Below, piece by piece: positions 31,442 to 40,138 of a DNA stretch of 64,000 nt. The stretch covers positions 2,384,151-2,448,150 of the forward strand of contig NZ_KB217478.1 of NCBI RefSeq assembly GCF_000331305.1. Reading direction: 5' to 3'. This DNA comes from Calothrix sp. PCC 7103. GTDB lineage: Bacteria; Cyanobacteriota; Cyanobacteriia; Cyanobacteriales; Nostocaceae. The translations under genes were made by a program, and so were the position numbers. Each line of letters begins with the position of its first letter. Position 1 is the first letter of the stretch. The notes beneath the pieces were generated by a model that saw nothing but the letters and a program-made list of their open reading frames with translations, had not been told where the DNA came from and did not search any database.

Positions 31442-31628
31442 TATCCCAATTCTGCACTTTCTCTACTACTACTCCGTTGCTAATTCCCCTACGCTCGTAA
31501 TGCTGCCAACTACCAACAGAAACACCAGATAGATAGGCAGCTTGTCGAACACTTAACCCAAGCTGACTACGGATTAATCTAACTTCGGACGCATTTAAAC
31601 TAAAAAGTGTATTAGATTTAATACGCAT
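31413..31628 (-). CDS. XRE/Cro-type helix-turn-helix regulator
   Basis: 71 residues. IRSQLGLSVRQAAYLSGVSV then GSWQHYERRG is a textbook XRE helix-turn-helix with the usual tryptophan-glutamate ending. It is divergent from the capsid operon and 71 bases from its start, so it is well placed to control late gene expression. It ends in the duplicated terminator. Confidence 0.8.
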   Translation of the reverse strand: MRIKSNTLFSLNASEVRLIRSQLGLSVRQAAYLSGVSVGSWQHYERRGISNGVVVEKVQNWDKERRLLGGK

Positions 31629-31699
31629 GTTCTTCTTAAGTACTAAAAATGAAGGTTTAACACTGCATACTTAATTATAAGGTAGTATGCGTGTTTTAT

Positions 31700-33565
31700 A
31701 TGTCAAAAATATTTAAAGAAGAAATTCTATTTTCACAAATAAGCAAAGATAAAGCGCAAGCAAGAAAAGAAGGACGAATAGTAAATAGTGACACAGCAAT
31801 AGAGGCGCCAAGTGTAAAAGAAATGCTGGCTTCTTCGATTGCTGTGATAAATTCTGCCGAACCAGTGGCGCCATCAGAACCAACACAAGCAGAACCAGAA
31901 GAGGCGCCTGTTGTTAATACTCCTGTCAGTATTTCTACAACTGTAGATTTGAATGCTGTTCGAGAAATGATAGCAAATACATTGGCGCCTATTTCTCAAG
32001 AAAATGCATCTTTAAAAAACCAAGTATCTGATTTACTGACACAGTTAAATCAAACTCGCACAGAGTTAGAAACGACAGCAGCAGAGAAAAATAGATATCA
32101 AGCAGATGCAAAACTCTTGGCTGATATCGGCAAGTTATCAGGAGTAACAGAGTTTCCAATGGTGAATACACAAACACGTCCCGATGATTCACCAAAGGGT
32201 TTAACCGAAGAATTAATCAACATTCTTAACGACAGAAACTTAAGCAAAATCAATCCCAATGTAAGTGGTTACTCTCCCACCACTGGAATGATTTATGCTA
32301 CACAACGCGAGCCTAAATTCGCTTCAGAATTAATTCAGCGTTCATTTAGAGAGGCACGTGCGAAGGGTTTATCTTGGCGCGATTCTCAAATCATTAAGGA
32401 TACCGAATCTTGGGCTAAAAAACACGGTTTTCTAAATGGTAGTGCAATTACTAACGCAGCAGGCCCAACGACTGGCGCCAGTGGTAGTGTTGTAAACGCA
32501 TTTTTGGACGTTCTCTCTACATTGATGAGAGAAACTCATTCTCAATCAAATATATTTTGGCAGTTTACGACTACAGCATTTGATGCAAGTTCGGCACCAG
32601 GGAAAAATATTCTAGTCCCAAGATTCAATCCACTTCCGGCGCCAACAACTCTTGCTGATTACATTCTCGCTGATACAGTAACCTACAACCCATTAGCCTT
32701 AGCAATTGGTACTAGCTCAGATTCTCAAAATTTAGAAATGACTACTGTACCCATTGACTGTAAACAATGGGGTATTGGTCGCGGTACTTCAATTGGTACA
32801 CGTCCCGTATTTATTCCTGAATTCCACGAAGCATTATCGCTAGTGGATTTAATGGACGCTTTGGAATCTCGCTTAATGCGGAATTACTACCAGTTTGAAG
32901 AATTATTAATCCGCAGCGAGTACGAAAAAGCGGCGACGATTGTTTATAACGATGGTGGCGCCGTTACTTCGACTGCAACGGATGTGGCTGCTGGTGATGG
33001 TGCCACTATGAACCGTCAGTTTTTAACCTCGCTGTATTCGGCAATGTATTCTGCCCAAGTACCCACCTACCCAGACGGTTGTTACGTTCTAACGCTTAAT
33101 CCCACTGCATCTGGTCAATTAAAAGCATCTTACGACAATTTACTGGCTATCCCTAGCTTGGAGCAGTTGGAAAATGTAACTAATATGTTGCGCCAAGTAT
33201 CAGGTTTTGATTTTGGACGTGTTAGCAATTATATCGGCTTCTCTCCTGACGGTTTCCACTTGTTCGTAGGAAACAGCTTTGGTGTTGGTACTGCTGGTTC
33301 ATCCGCAACGGTACAAAACACAACATTTGCAGCAGGTGTTGGTGCCCAAGTTACTAACGATTCGTTTGCGTTTGGTCCAGGTTGTGTTGGTCGAGGAATC
33401 GCGTTGCCTGTAGAAGTTCGTTCACAAGAGGCACCATTCCAAATGGGTAGCTCATACATCTGGACAGAAAGAACAGGTGTGGCGCCAATGGATTTAGATT
33501 CAACATTGGGTAGTGGACAACAAACCAGATGCTGGCGCTTGCGTACTGTACGGAGAGCGGTATAA
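31700..33565 (+). CDS. Major capsid protein, HK97 fold with N-terminal scaffold
   Basis: About 621 residues from ATG 31700 (GTG 31691 is an alternative). Residues to about 175 are acidic, Pro/Ala/Glu-rich and coiled coil (QENASLKNQVSDLLTQLNQT), as in fused scaffolding (delta) domains removed by a prohead protease. The rest (residues 240-620: SVVNAFLDVLSTLMRE, NILVPRFNPLPAPTT, then the GTRPVFIPEF and PTYPDGCYVLTLNP segments) fits an HK97-type capsid fold. It starts the largest structural operon. Confidence 0.82.
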   Translation: MSKIFKEEILFSQISKDKAQARKEGRIVNSDTAIEAPSVKEMLASSIAVINSAEPVAPSEPTQAEPEEAPVVNTPVSISTTVDLNAVREMIANTLAPISQENASLKNQVSDLLTQLNQTRTELETTAAEKNRYQADAKLLADIGKLSGVTEFPMVNTQTRPDDSPKGLTEELINILNDRNLSKINPNVSGYSPTTGMIYATQREPKFASELIQRSFREARAKGLSWRDSQIIKDTESWAKKHGFLNGSAITNAAGPTTGASGSVVNAFLDVLSTLMRETHSQSNIFWQFTTTAFDASSAPGKNILVPRFNPLPAPTTLADYILADTVTYNPLALAIGTSSDSQNLEMTTVPIDCKQWGIGRGTSIGTRPVFIPEFHEALSLVDLMDALESRLMRNYYQFEELLIRSEYEKAATIVYNDGGAVTSTATDVAAGDGATMNRQFLTSLYSAMYSAQVPTYPDGCYVLTLNPTASGQLKASYDNLLAIPSLEQLENVTNMLRQVSGFDFGRVSNYIGFSPDGFHLFVGNSFGVGTAGSSATVQNTTFAAGVGAQVTNDSFAFGPGCVGRGIALPVEVRSQEAPFQMGSSYIWTERTGVAPMDLDSTLGSGQQTRCWRLRTVRRAV

Positions 33566-33871
33566 ATGGCAGCCAAGAAAACAGCCAAGGAAGAAGCCGC
33601 TGATTTAAAAATAGAGGATTTCAATAATTCTGAAGAAGCGTTTAAAACGGAGTTGGAAGAATTGGAAGAAATTATGCAAGATATTGCCGAATCAGTGGCA
33701 CCTGATATTTCCGAGCCAGAAGAAACTTTCCCCAAAAATGAGGCATTAATTGCTTATCTTGAGGGAAATTTTATTCCTTATTGCAAAACATGCTGGGAAC
33801 AAAACCGTTCCGGCATGGATGGTTCACCCATTTGTCCAGTTAGTTATTCAAAATGCCCTAGATTGCGATGA
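33566..33871 (+). CDS. Small acidic protein after the capsid gene
   Basis: 101 residues with a long acidic helix (LEELEEIMQDIAESV) and a C-terminal cysteine cluster (YCKTCWEQNRSG, SPICPVSYSKCPR) that may bind zinc. It abuts the capsid gene and overlaps the next gene by four bases. Possibly a capsid accessory or head-completion factor; no family recognised. Confidence 0.6.
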   Translation: MAAKKTAKEEAADLKIEDFNNSEEAFKTELEELEEIMQDIAESVAPDISEPEETFPKNEALIAYLEGNFIPYCKTCWEQNRSGMDGSPICPVSYSKCPRLR

Positions 33872-34515
33872 TTTTATCTATTTCTGATTTTCCTAACGCT
33901 GAAGACTACGACGCTATCGAATCCTCAATACGAGTAGCAGAAATACTGGCACAGGGTGTTGATGGCGCCAATAGGCAGTTAGAAATAAAGGAATACACAG
34001 AAATATTTGAACTGCAATCTACGTCTTTTACTCTTGCTTTTTACCCATTGGTTTCTGTTTCAGAAGTCTACTACAGAGGTATGACGCCAACTTATTACGA
34101 TTTGACGTATGCCTCTGCTGAATGGGTAGAAATGGCGCCGGATAAGTACACGGTAGATACTGATACAGGAGAAATAATATTAAAAAGCTTTGCTCCTGTG
34201 TCATCAATTCGACCACCACGGATGAGAGGAACTAAACCTCAAATCAAAATCAAATATTCAGCGGGAATTGATTTTACTGATAATTCGGCAGAAGCAGGCG
34301 CCATTAAATCCGCTTTGATTGAACTGACCAACCAATTATCTATGCCGTCAATATCTCAAGGTGTAAAGAGTTTTGAAATTGACGACGAAGGGCATAAAAC
34401 AACTTATTTTGGTGCCAATGAATCGTCAATAACGGCAACGTCTGGCAAAAACAAAATTAATTCTCTTCTGGATTTCTTTAAGAAATATCAACCACGTAGT
34501 TACGCATTTAGATAA
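33868..34515 (+). CDS. Head-tail connector (adaptor) protein
   Basis: 215 residues. The N-terminal helices (AEDYDAIESSIRVAEILAQG) followed by beta-rich segments (FELQSTSFTLAFYPLVSVSE) and GEIILKSFAPVSS and then a helix (AGAIKSALIELTNQLSM) match the gp6/YqbG-like head-tail adaptors that plug into the portal ring. Position after the capsid gene is as in HK97 and SPP1. TAATG coupling joins it to the next gene. Confidence 0.65.
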   Translation: MILSISDFPNAEDYDAIESSIRVAEILAQGVDGANRQLEIKEYTEIFELQSTSFTLAFYPLVSVSEVYYRGMTPTYYDLTYASAEWVEMAPDKYTVDTDTGEIILKSFAPVSSIRPPRMRGTKPQIKIKYSAGIDFTDNSAEAGAIKSALIELTNQLSMPSISQGVKSFEIDDEGHKTTYFGANESSITATSGKNKINSLLDFFKKYQPRSYAFR

Positions 34516-34946
34516 TGAATATTTCCGCTCTGATAAAACAAACAATGATAGGCGCCTCTCCTCATATGGGAGTAGCAAATCTAAAATTAATTTGCCAACA
34601 ACCAACAGGGAGTTATACCACTGATAGTGTTGGGAACAGGCGCCCAGTTTATCAAGAAGAAATTATTTTGTTATCGGTTCGGGAAGATAGAGATTTTAGA
34701 AATTTAGTTCCACCAGATGGTGCCGTTGTTAAATCTCAATTCCTGCTTGGTCGTTTCGTTTCTCCTAAATTGGCGCCTGTTTGGTTATCCAATAAACAAA
34801 GATACAAAGCAGAATTAATAGATGCTGCGTCTGGTGCTATTAAAAAAGGAGAATTTGAAATAGACGCATTAATCCAACATCGTGAACCAGCTTTTACAGC
34901 AGCGCGTGGTTCGTTTATAAAAGGCTCGTTTATTGAGGTTAGATAA
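34515..34946 (+). CDS. Head closure-like protein
   Basis: 143 residues, beta-rich (ANLKLICQQPTGSYTTDS, EEIILLSVREDRDF, RYKAELIDAASGAIKKGEFE), a pattern found in SPP1 gp16-like head-closure proteins that seal the connector after packaging. Assignment is from order and size; the sequence motif is weak. It is coupled to both neighbours. Confidence 0.55.
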   Translation: MNISALIKQTMIGASPHMGVANLKLICQQPTGSYTTDSVGNRRPVYQEEIILLSVREDRDFRNLVPPDGAVVKSQFLLGRFVSPKLAPVWLSNKQRYKAELIDAASGAIKKGEFEIDALIQHREPAFTAARGSFIKGSFIEVR

Positions 34947-35215
34947 TGTTTGATTTTAATAATTTGCAAGAATCAGAGCAGGTTAAAATCTTGGATTTTT
35001 TATCGCTATTTAAAACAAAGATTGAGAAAGAGCAACAAGAGAAAAGGCATGAGTCGAAAGAAGTAATCAAAACTTTGATAGACGCTGGCATGATGACAGC
35101 CATTAACACGAATATTTCTCTTTCCAGCGATGATAAAGTGGCGCCAGAAATAAGACTTCAAGCATCCACAATCTTAATCACATTATTTTCTAATAAAGAT
35201 TCAATATGCGGTTAA
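34946..35215 (+). CDS. Small helical protein in the head-tail operon
   Basis: 89 residues, nearly all helical and charged (QVKILDFLSLFKTKIEKEQQ, EKRHESKEVIKTLIDAG). It overlaps the next gene by ten bases. Conserved position suggests a connector or assembly factor; no family recognised. Confidence 0.55.
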   Translation: MFDFNNLQESEQVKILDFLSLFKTKIEKEQQEKRHESKEVIKTLIDAGMMTAINTNISLSSDDKVAPEIRLQASTILITLFSNKDSICG

Positions 35216-35571
35216 CCACAAACTTTCCTAAAATTCCCGACTTAAGGGCAAGGCATAACAGCGATGCTTCTTATAGTGCAATCGTTGTTAATGGCGCCTA
35301 TCGTGATGATGGTTCAATAATGCCACCACGCGATTACATATCAGATGGCGTAGCTATGACAGATTTTTCTGTTAATAATGGCGCCAATATAAAACAAGAA
35401 TTTATTGATTTGAATAATAGACTACATAGCAATATTAAAACTAGTATTCAATCCGATAAATGGGAATGGGATAGAGAAACTTACAGGAGGAATGGAGAAA
35501 TAGCAGATAGCCCAAGAAACATTGTAGATACAGGCGAATTGTTAAGTAGCCAAAATTGGGAATTAATTTGA
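35206..35571 (+). CDS. Neck/tail-completion protein candidate (HK97 gp10-like position)
   Basis: 121 residues; features include SDGVAMTDFSVNNGANIKQE, a long helix and NIVDTGELLSSQNW, the last resembling the D-T-G-x-L motif near the end of HK97 gp10-like neck proteins. The order connector, closure, gp10-like, terminator, tube is conserved in siphoviruses. Confidence 0.6.
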   Translation: MRLTTNFPKIPDLRARHNSDASYSAIVVNGAYRDDGSIMPPRDYISDGVAMTDFSVNNGANIKQEFIDLNNRLHSNIKTSIQSDKWEWDRETYRRNGEIADSPRNIVDTGELLSSQNWELI

Positions 35572-35577
35572 TTTAAA

Positions 35578-35961
35578 ATGCAAACAACTGATAACGTTCT
35601 GAACTTACGCAATAGCATCGACCAAAAAATAGGCGCCTATCTTGGTACTTTTCAAGATGGAAGCAAAGCATTGTGTGTTGACCCACCAATGGCGCCAGAA
35701 TTTGGGCAAGGTGTGCATTGTGTAATCAGGCGCCATCAACAACGCATTGGATTAACGAGTAACTACGAATGGCAAATAAGTTTAATTTTCGTCACTGCGA
35801 ATCAAGAGGAAGTGGACGAAGCTAATCTAGTTAAATTAGGTAATGCTTTAAAAATTTTTCGCTATTGGTTTTCACGCTCGCGAGAAATACATTCTGTTTA
35901 TCGCGGGTTTCATCCAGAAATATCTTTTTATTTAAATTACGAAAGAGAGGAATTCGAGTAA
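35578..35961 (+). CDS. Tail terminator-like protein
   Basis: 127 residues. A helical start (NLRNSIDQKIGAYLGTF) then beta strands (GVHCVIRRHQQRIG, WQISLIFVTANQEE) and a final strand-rich part are consistent with the tail terminator (gpU-like) fold, which caps the tail tube. It directly precedes the tail tube gene with a TAATG overlap. The assignment is positional. Confidence 0.55.
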   Translation: MQTTDNVLNLRNSIDQKIGAYLGTFQDGSKALCVDPPMAPEFGQGVHCVIRRHQQRIGLTSNYEWQISLIFVTANQEEVDEANLVKLGNALKIFRYWFSRSREIHSVYRGFHPEISFYLNYEREEFE

Positions 35962-36686
35962 TGACTGTTTTTAATATTGCAACTGGCGGACTTTCTTTAA
36001 TTGGTACCACGATGCAGGGGTACATTTTGCCTCGTGGAACAAGAACACCGACGACTGTATTAATAACCTCATCTGCGGCAGTAGCAGAAGGCGCCACTAC
36101 TATGCAAGCCACTGCTGCAACTGCCGCAACAGTAGTTAGAGCAGGACAAGTCTTAGTTTTCTCCCCAACGGCGCCATCTGGTGTTACCGCGCGAAGCTTT
36201 GTAATTGTGAGCGCGACTACTACGTTAGGTATCACGGCCAGCCCATTACCAATCTTTCCACTAAGAACTGCAATTGCCGCTAACTCAACAGCAGCAGCAA
36301 CAACCGGGATGATTCCAATTTTTGGCTTACAAGAATTTGGTTTACAAGGGCAATCAACAACCGTAGACATTACAGGTACAGATTCGGGTTCCTCCACAGA
36401 GGTAATCAAAATTAGAGATAGCCGTGAATTCTCAATCAACCTAATCGAACGTAACGCGGACGTAGGGTTGGGAACAGTGGTTAAACCTTTGTTGTTCAAC
36501 CCTGCTTTTGCGGACAGGGAAATGTGGATGGAATTAGTAATGCCTAGTGGTGAATCACATAGAGGCGCCACAATGCTTACAAACCCAAGCAAGCCTGGAA
36601 ACCAAAACGAAGTAGCTCGATTATCTTTTACTGCTACAATTCAAGGCGCCTCTTACCAGTACACAGACGGATTTATTTACGCTTAA
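35961..36686 (+). CDS. Major tail tube protein
   Basis: 241 residues from ATG 35961; the longer open frame overlaps the terminator gene and is rejected. GGLSLIGTTMQGYILPRGTR, the alanine/threonine-rich N-terminal domain, and QSTTVDITGTDSGSSTEVIK then SREFSINLIERN fit a tail tube protein of the phage tail_2 type. It lies just before the G/T chaperones as usual. Confidence 0.75.
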   Translation: MTVFNIATGGLSLIGTTMQGYILPRGTRTPTTVLITSSAAVAEGATTMQATAATAATVVRAGQVLVFSPTAPSGVTARSFVIVSATTTLGITASPLPIFPLRTAIAANSTAAATTGMIPIFGLQEFGLQGQSTTVDITGTDSGSSTEVIKIRDSREFSINLIERNADVGLGTVVKPLLFNPAFADREMWMELVMPSGESHRGATMLTNPSKPGNQNEVARLSFTATIQGASYQYTDGFIYA

Positions 36687-36707
36687 ATATTTTAGGGAGA
36701 CTATTCT

Positions 36708-36878
36708 ATGTTGGTTGCAATTGCTGTTACTCCGGTTTGGGATGAAGTCAAGGAATCTGTCATCAAAGCAGGAGAAGAATTTAAAATGACAGACGACAAA
36801 GTAATGAGCTTGATAAATATTGGCGCCGCAAAACTAAAAAATGACGTATCATCTATAGATGCGAATTCAGAAGTTTGA
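36708..36878 (+). CDS. 56-residue small tail-operon protein
   Basis: ATG 36708 with TTTAGGGAGA upstream, ending at TGA 36876-36878. It contains VWDEVKESVIKAGEEF and KVMSLINIGAAKLKNDV, two amphipathic helices. It overlaps the next gene by 20 bases. The strong ribosome site and tight fit between tube and chaperone genes support that it is real. Confidence 0.6.
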   Translation: MLVAIAVTPVWDEVKESVIKAGEEFKMTDDKVMSLINIGAAKLKNDVSSIDANSEV

Positions 36879-37122
36879 TGGCTTGCGCGACCGTGAGAAT
36901 GTTTTCTGCTACTTGGTTAACTGCCAGGTATTAACAGATAAAATTCAATGCGGTTGCGCTTATTTCCGTGGTGGAATCTCTGGGAAGTTGACACTTTTTG
37001 ATGTTTGCGACACAGAGATTTTATCTATTTTGATTCCTTCGCAAGTCAGAGATATTGCCACTTTTGCGCTATTAACACCAATGGCGCCACTTGATTATTT
37101 AGAAATAGAAATCGTTTTATGA
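36859..37122 (+). CDS. Small tail-operon protein of unknown function
   Basis: 87 residues with four cysteines (FCYLVNCQ, QCGCAYFRGG) and a beta-rich pattern. It overlaps both neighbours and leads directly into the G-like chaperone gene. No family recognised. Confidence 0.55.
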   Translation: MRIQKFDGLRDRENVFCYLVNCQVLTDKIQCGCAYFRGGISGKLTLFDVCDTEILSILIPSQVRDIATFALLTPMAPLDYLEIEIVL

Positions 37123-38099
37123 AAAAAACACCATTCGGTAAGATTAAAAAGAAACTAGTTCCTGTATTTCCACACACTGAACATGGTGATGTATTTCTAG
37201 TCTCAACAGGGTTTCCCGACCCCAATATTTACCCAGAAGAAGTACAAGAAGCAGAGCGAAGTGCGGGAACAGTGCAGTATTTGTTAAACACTGCTGCCAT
37301 TCGTTTGTCTGAAAAGGTAGGGTGTAAACCAATTGAAGCAAAGAAATTATTTGCGCCACAGATTAGACAACATAAATACGAAGATTGTTTGAAAGAGGAC
37401 GAGTTACGAATACTTCGCTCTTTACTAAATAAGGCTACTGAAGAATTAGCTGAGAAAGAAAAAATCGGAAAAGACGAAGCGCGTTCACGACTGGGCGACC
37501 CATTAGCCCAAGATACAGAAATAGTCTATGACTACACAATGTACTTGGACGAGACAGAATTAAATAAGTTGTTCGAGTCGATGCCCACAAATACAGACCG
37601 CGAAAAAGAGATTCGCGCAGCTGTTACGTTAACTATGCGTCATCGTGTAGCCAAATGCGTAAAAGTAGTAGGTGAAAATAATACTGTTGATTGCTGGTTT
37701 GATTTGGCGCCAAACGACCGTCTCAAATACAAAAACCAAATCCTAGTAGTCGATTCTTTCAATACTGACACAGGAATAGTCACATTTAAAGGTTTTGGTG
37801 TGTTACCAATAGGCGCCGATTTATTTCTACTCAAATCAGAAACTTCCAACGAAATCGCACACGGTATGGAAGATTGGGAAGACGAGGACACGCTAGCACT
37901 AAAAGCGATTTGGGCAGGTGACAGAACTGCTTTTGATGCTGTTTACGAATTCTTTCAAGCAGAAATCAGTGGCGGAAGTCGGGCACCAAAACAAGAAACA
38001 GTTGACACGAAATCTGAAGACTTGGGGGAACTCAACGGGCACTCGCCGATTACCTCGTCTCCTCCTCAATTGATTGGGGCAAGCTCTACTACCGAATAG
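37119..38099 (+). CDS. Tail assembly chaperone, gpG-like
   Basis: 326 residues. Its position between the tube gene and a second frame reached by -1 slippage identifies it as the G-type chaperone that coats the tape measure during assembly, although it is larger than lambda gpG (140). The C-terminal 40 residues (QETVDTKSEDLGELNGHSPI) are low-complexity, as expected after the shift site. The slip site GGGGG at 38024-38028 lies about 24 codons before its stop. Confidence 0.6.
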   Translation: MKKTPFGKIKKKLVPVFPHTEHGDVFLVSTGFPDPNIYPEEVQEAERSAGTVQYLLNTAAIRLSEKVGCKPIEAKKLFAPQIRQHKYEDCLKEDELRILRSLLNKATEELAEKEKIGKDEARSRLGDPLAQDTEIVYDYTMYLDETELNKLFESMPTNTDREKEIRAAVTLTMRHRVAKCVKVVGENNTVDCWFDLAPNDRLKYKNQILVVDSFNTDTGIVTFKGFGVLPIGADLFLLKSETSNEIAHGMEDWEDEDTLALKAIWAGDRTAFDAVYEFFQAEISGGSRAPKQETVDTKSEDLGELNGHSPITSSPPQLIGASSTTE

Positions 38100-38467
38100 C
38101 AGAGTCGCCACTAGGAAGAGAACCACATTTTAATTGTGATAATTTTGGCGATTGCCCAACCTGGTTAATATTTGACGCTATCTCTTATTTGGATGAGAGA
38201 GAGAAAATCAAGGCTAATATCAGCGCACGTACTGAAGCAATTGGATGGACAGGATTAAATAATGCATTTGGTGGAAAGGGTGATTATATTGATTTGTTGC
38301 CCTTCCCCGACATAATCCGCGACCAACAAATACTGACACAGAAAAGCAGTATTTCCGGCGCCACTATTCAATGTGTGAAACGACTACATGCAATGGATAA
38401 AATACCTCGACATGTGATTACTGCAATCGCTGCACAGGCGCCGGAAGTTTCTAAAATTCTTGATTAA
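38018..38467 (+). CDS. gpT-like chaperone extension reached by -1 frameshift
   Basis: In the -1 frame relative to the 37119 gene, sequence is open from 38018 to the stop at 38467. The stretch before the first ATG (38189) reads RALADYLVSSSIDWGKLYYR, IAESPLGREPHF, NCDNFGDCPTWLIFDAISYL, which clearly looks coding. The run of five Gs at 38024-38028 allows a slip, giving a G-T fusion of about 450 residues, as in most long-tailed phages. Translation from ATG 38189 alone would miss this domain. Confidence 0.65.
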   Translation, partial: RLGGTQRALADYLVSSSIDWGKLYYRIAESPLGREPHFNCDNFGDCPTWLIFDAISYLDEREKIKANISARTEAIGWTGLNNAFGGKGDYIDLLPFPDIIRDQQILTQKSSISGATIQCVKRLHAMDKIPRHVITAIAAQAPEVSKILD

Positions 38468-38483
38468 ATTGCAATTTATTGAG

Positions 38484-38504
38484 GTTGTCGGATTCCTCGA
38501 CAAC
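38484..38504 (+). other. Hairpin after the tail chaperone gene
   Basis: GTTGTCG and CGACAAC pair around GATTCCT. No T-run; possible transcript end or processing site. Confidence 0.5.
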
Positions 38505-38570
38505 TTCAGCCCATAGTAAAAGCCATCTACACAATTGGATTAATGTCAAGCAAATAAATATTTAATCGCA

Positions 38571-38650
38571 GTCAAATTGTGTCATGTATCGTATATAATA
38601 TCTGAAGACCAACACGCCCACCAGTACGGCAAATACTTGGTGGGCGTTTT
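38571..38650 (+). promoter_or_regulatory. Promoter and attenuator-like leader of the 38684 regulator
   Basis: GTCAAA (38571-38576), 17 bases, TATAAT (38594-38599). The leader contains ACGCCCACCA (38614-38623) and TGGTGGGCGT (38638-38647) followed by TTTT, a perfect ten-base terminator hairpin located between the promoter and the gene, as in attenuators. Confidence 0.75.
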
Positions 38651-38683
38651 ATCAGTTGGTGCCTGTAATTGAGGTACAAGCAA

Positions 38684-39529
38684 ATGAATAATAGCGCATC
38701 TTTCGGTTACGAGCAATACGCACAATGGGCAGAGGAGTCAAAAACGGCACCACTGCCTAGAAAACAAATAAAGCTAGGGGATAAAGAAATAGAAGTTTTT
38801 GCGCTACCAGGGTATAAAGATTACCCTGGTAGATACATCTATTCGGGGGAAAGCGCAACAGCGGTAGCTCAAAAACACAGAAATTCAATGTTACAATTTT
38901 TGCGCTCTAAGTCCCCATTTGCCTTGCCCCACAAGGGTTTTGAATGTTACACTTTTGTGATAGAAAATTACAATGCAGGAATCATTGGTTATCCTGCACA
39001 GGTGGTTTTTGATTATTGGCTTTACCAGTTATCAAAAGGAAACTTAGCAGTATCTAGTATAATTAGCGCGCTTGGTTCAACGTCATTAGACTTGCTAGCC
39101 GATAGCCAATTCGGAATTAATCGAGCAGTGAGTGAGTATGAGCGGCTAATACAAAATCGACTATTCACTAAAGAAGCAGTAGAGTACAAGACGCATTTCT
39201 TCCCTGCCTACTACTCGGAGTTATATAGAATATTTCAAATCAAGCCGACCGGAAAAGGTAAGCCAGGAGTATTCGCTCAAATAACTCGCGAATGCTTTTA
39301 TTCCCTATTTCCGGGACAGGCTAATGATATTTTTGATGAGCGCAATCCAGATAGAGCTTTTTACCATCACCAGTTTCTGACAGATGACGGGAATAAAGTA
39401 TTCAATCAAATCATGACTTCTTTTCTTACTTTCCTTCGCGGATGCCCATGTGGTAAGTTGACTAGCTTTCTTGTTCAGTACCAAAACGTATACGGTAGTG
39501 GATTTCAAGGAACCCTTGACTTGGATTAG
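38684..39529 (+). CDS. P63C-domain phage regulator (copy 2)
   Basis: 281 residues from ATG 38684. Same architecture as the gene at 30194, with ALGSTSLDLLADSQFG and the P63C region (KTHFFPAYYSELYRIFQIKP, YSLFPGQANDIFDERN). Many third-position differences show that the duplication is not recent, yet both reading frames are intact. Its leader has a different hairpin from copy 1, so the copies may respond to different signals. Confidence 0.75.
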   Translation: MNNSASFGYEQYAQWAEESKTAPLPRKQIKLGDKEIEVFALPGYKDYPGRYIYSGESATAVAQKHRNSMLQFLRSKSPFALPHKGFECYTFVIENYNAGIIGYPAQVVFDYWLYQLSKGNLAVSSIISALGSTSLDLLADSQFGINRAVSEYERLIQNRLFTKEAVEYKTHFFPAYYSELYRIFQIKPTGKGKPGVFAQITRECFYSLFPGQANDIFDERNPDRAFYHHQFLTDDGNKVFNQIMTSFLTFLRGCPCGKLTSFLVQYQNVYGSGFQGTLDLD

Positions 39530-39569
39530 TAAAGCAAAGCATTAAAAGCCAAGCTTCTTAAACAAATAA

Positions 39570-39611
39570 AAAAACAGGCGCCACTTCCAAAGATAGGCGC
39601 CTGTTTTTTTT
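39570..39611. terminator. Bidirectional GGCGCC-paired terminator
   Basis: AAAAACAGGCGCC and GGCGCCTGTTTTT form a 13-base stem between convergent genes; A- and T-runs on the two sides suit both directions. Confidence 0.85.
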
Positions 39612-39625
39612 ATTTCACCCTGACG

Positions 39626-40123
39626 TTATTTCGAGCCTGTAATTCCGCTGCCAAAAATCTCGCCTGTTTCAGCGTCGTAAACCTGTTTGATTCGTGCGTT
39701 TTTGATTTTCACGCTTTGTGGTTCGCCTTTGTCTACCCGTCGTTGGGGAATTTCGATTTCTGGCGCCTCAATATCCACCATAAAGAATTGGCGTTTTGGG
39801 TGAACTTCCATGTTTTGAACTATGGAACCACCATCTTTTTCTGCTTCTTTCACGTACTCGTCGTAACTAACGAGTTTAATTTGTCTAATTTTTGCGCCAT
39901 CTTGCAACATTCTCATCTCTTGCAAGTTTTTGCGGGTCGCTTCAAAATCGGACGGCTTTTTATCTGAATTATCGGGATATAGATAATTTACAGGAGCGGG
40001 AATACCATTTGGCTCCTGTTCTACTATGCCGTTTTTTCTTTCAATGGCGCCATTTTGAGCTACAGCTAGCGAACCAGCCAAACAAAGTGCTGCGGTTAAG
40101 ACTACGAGTAATTGTTTTTTCAT
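39626..40123 (-). CDS. Secreted protein of unknown function
   Basis: 165 residues. MKKQLLVVLTAALCLAGSL then AVAQN is a clear Sec signal peptide with cleavage near residue 22. The mature part is hydrophilic, with KIRQIKLVSYDEYVKEAEKD and a C-terminal RVDKGEPQSVKIKNARI. It follows another secreted protein by 15 bases in the same operon. Possible roles are superinfection exclusion or periplasmic lysis control; this is inference. Confidence 0.65.
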   Translation of the reverse strand: MKKQLLVVLTAALCLAGSLAVAQNGAIERKNGIVEQEPNGIPAPVNYLYPDNSDKKPSDFEATRKNLQEMRMLQDGAKIRQIKLVSYDEYVKEAEKDGGSIVQNMEVHPKRQFFMVDIEAPEIEIPQRRVDKGEPQSVKIKNARIKQVYDAETGEIFGSGITGSK

Positions 40124-40138
40124 TGTTTTTGCTTGTGA

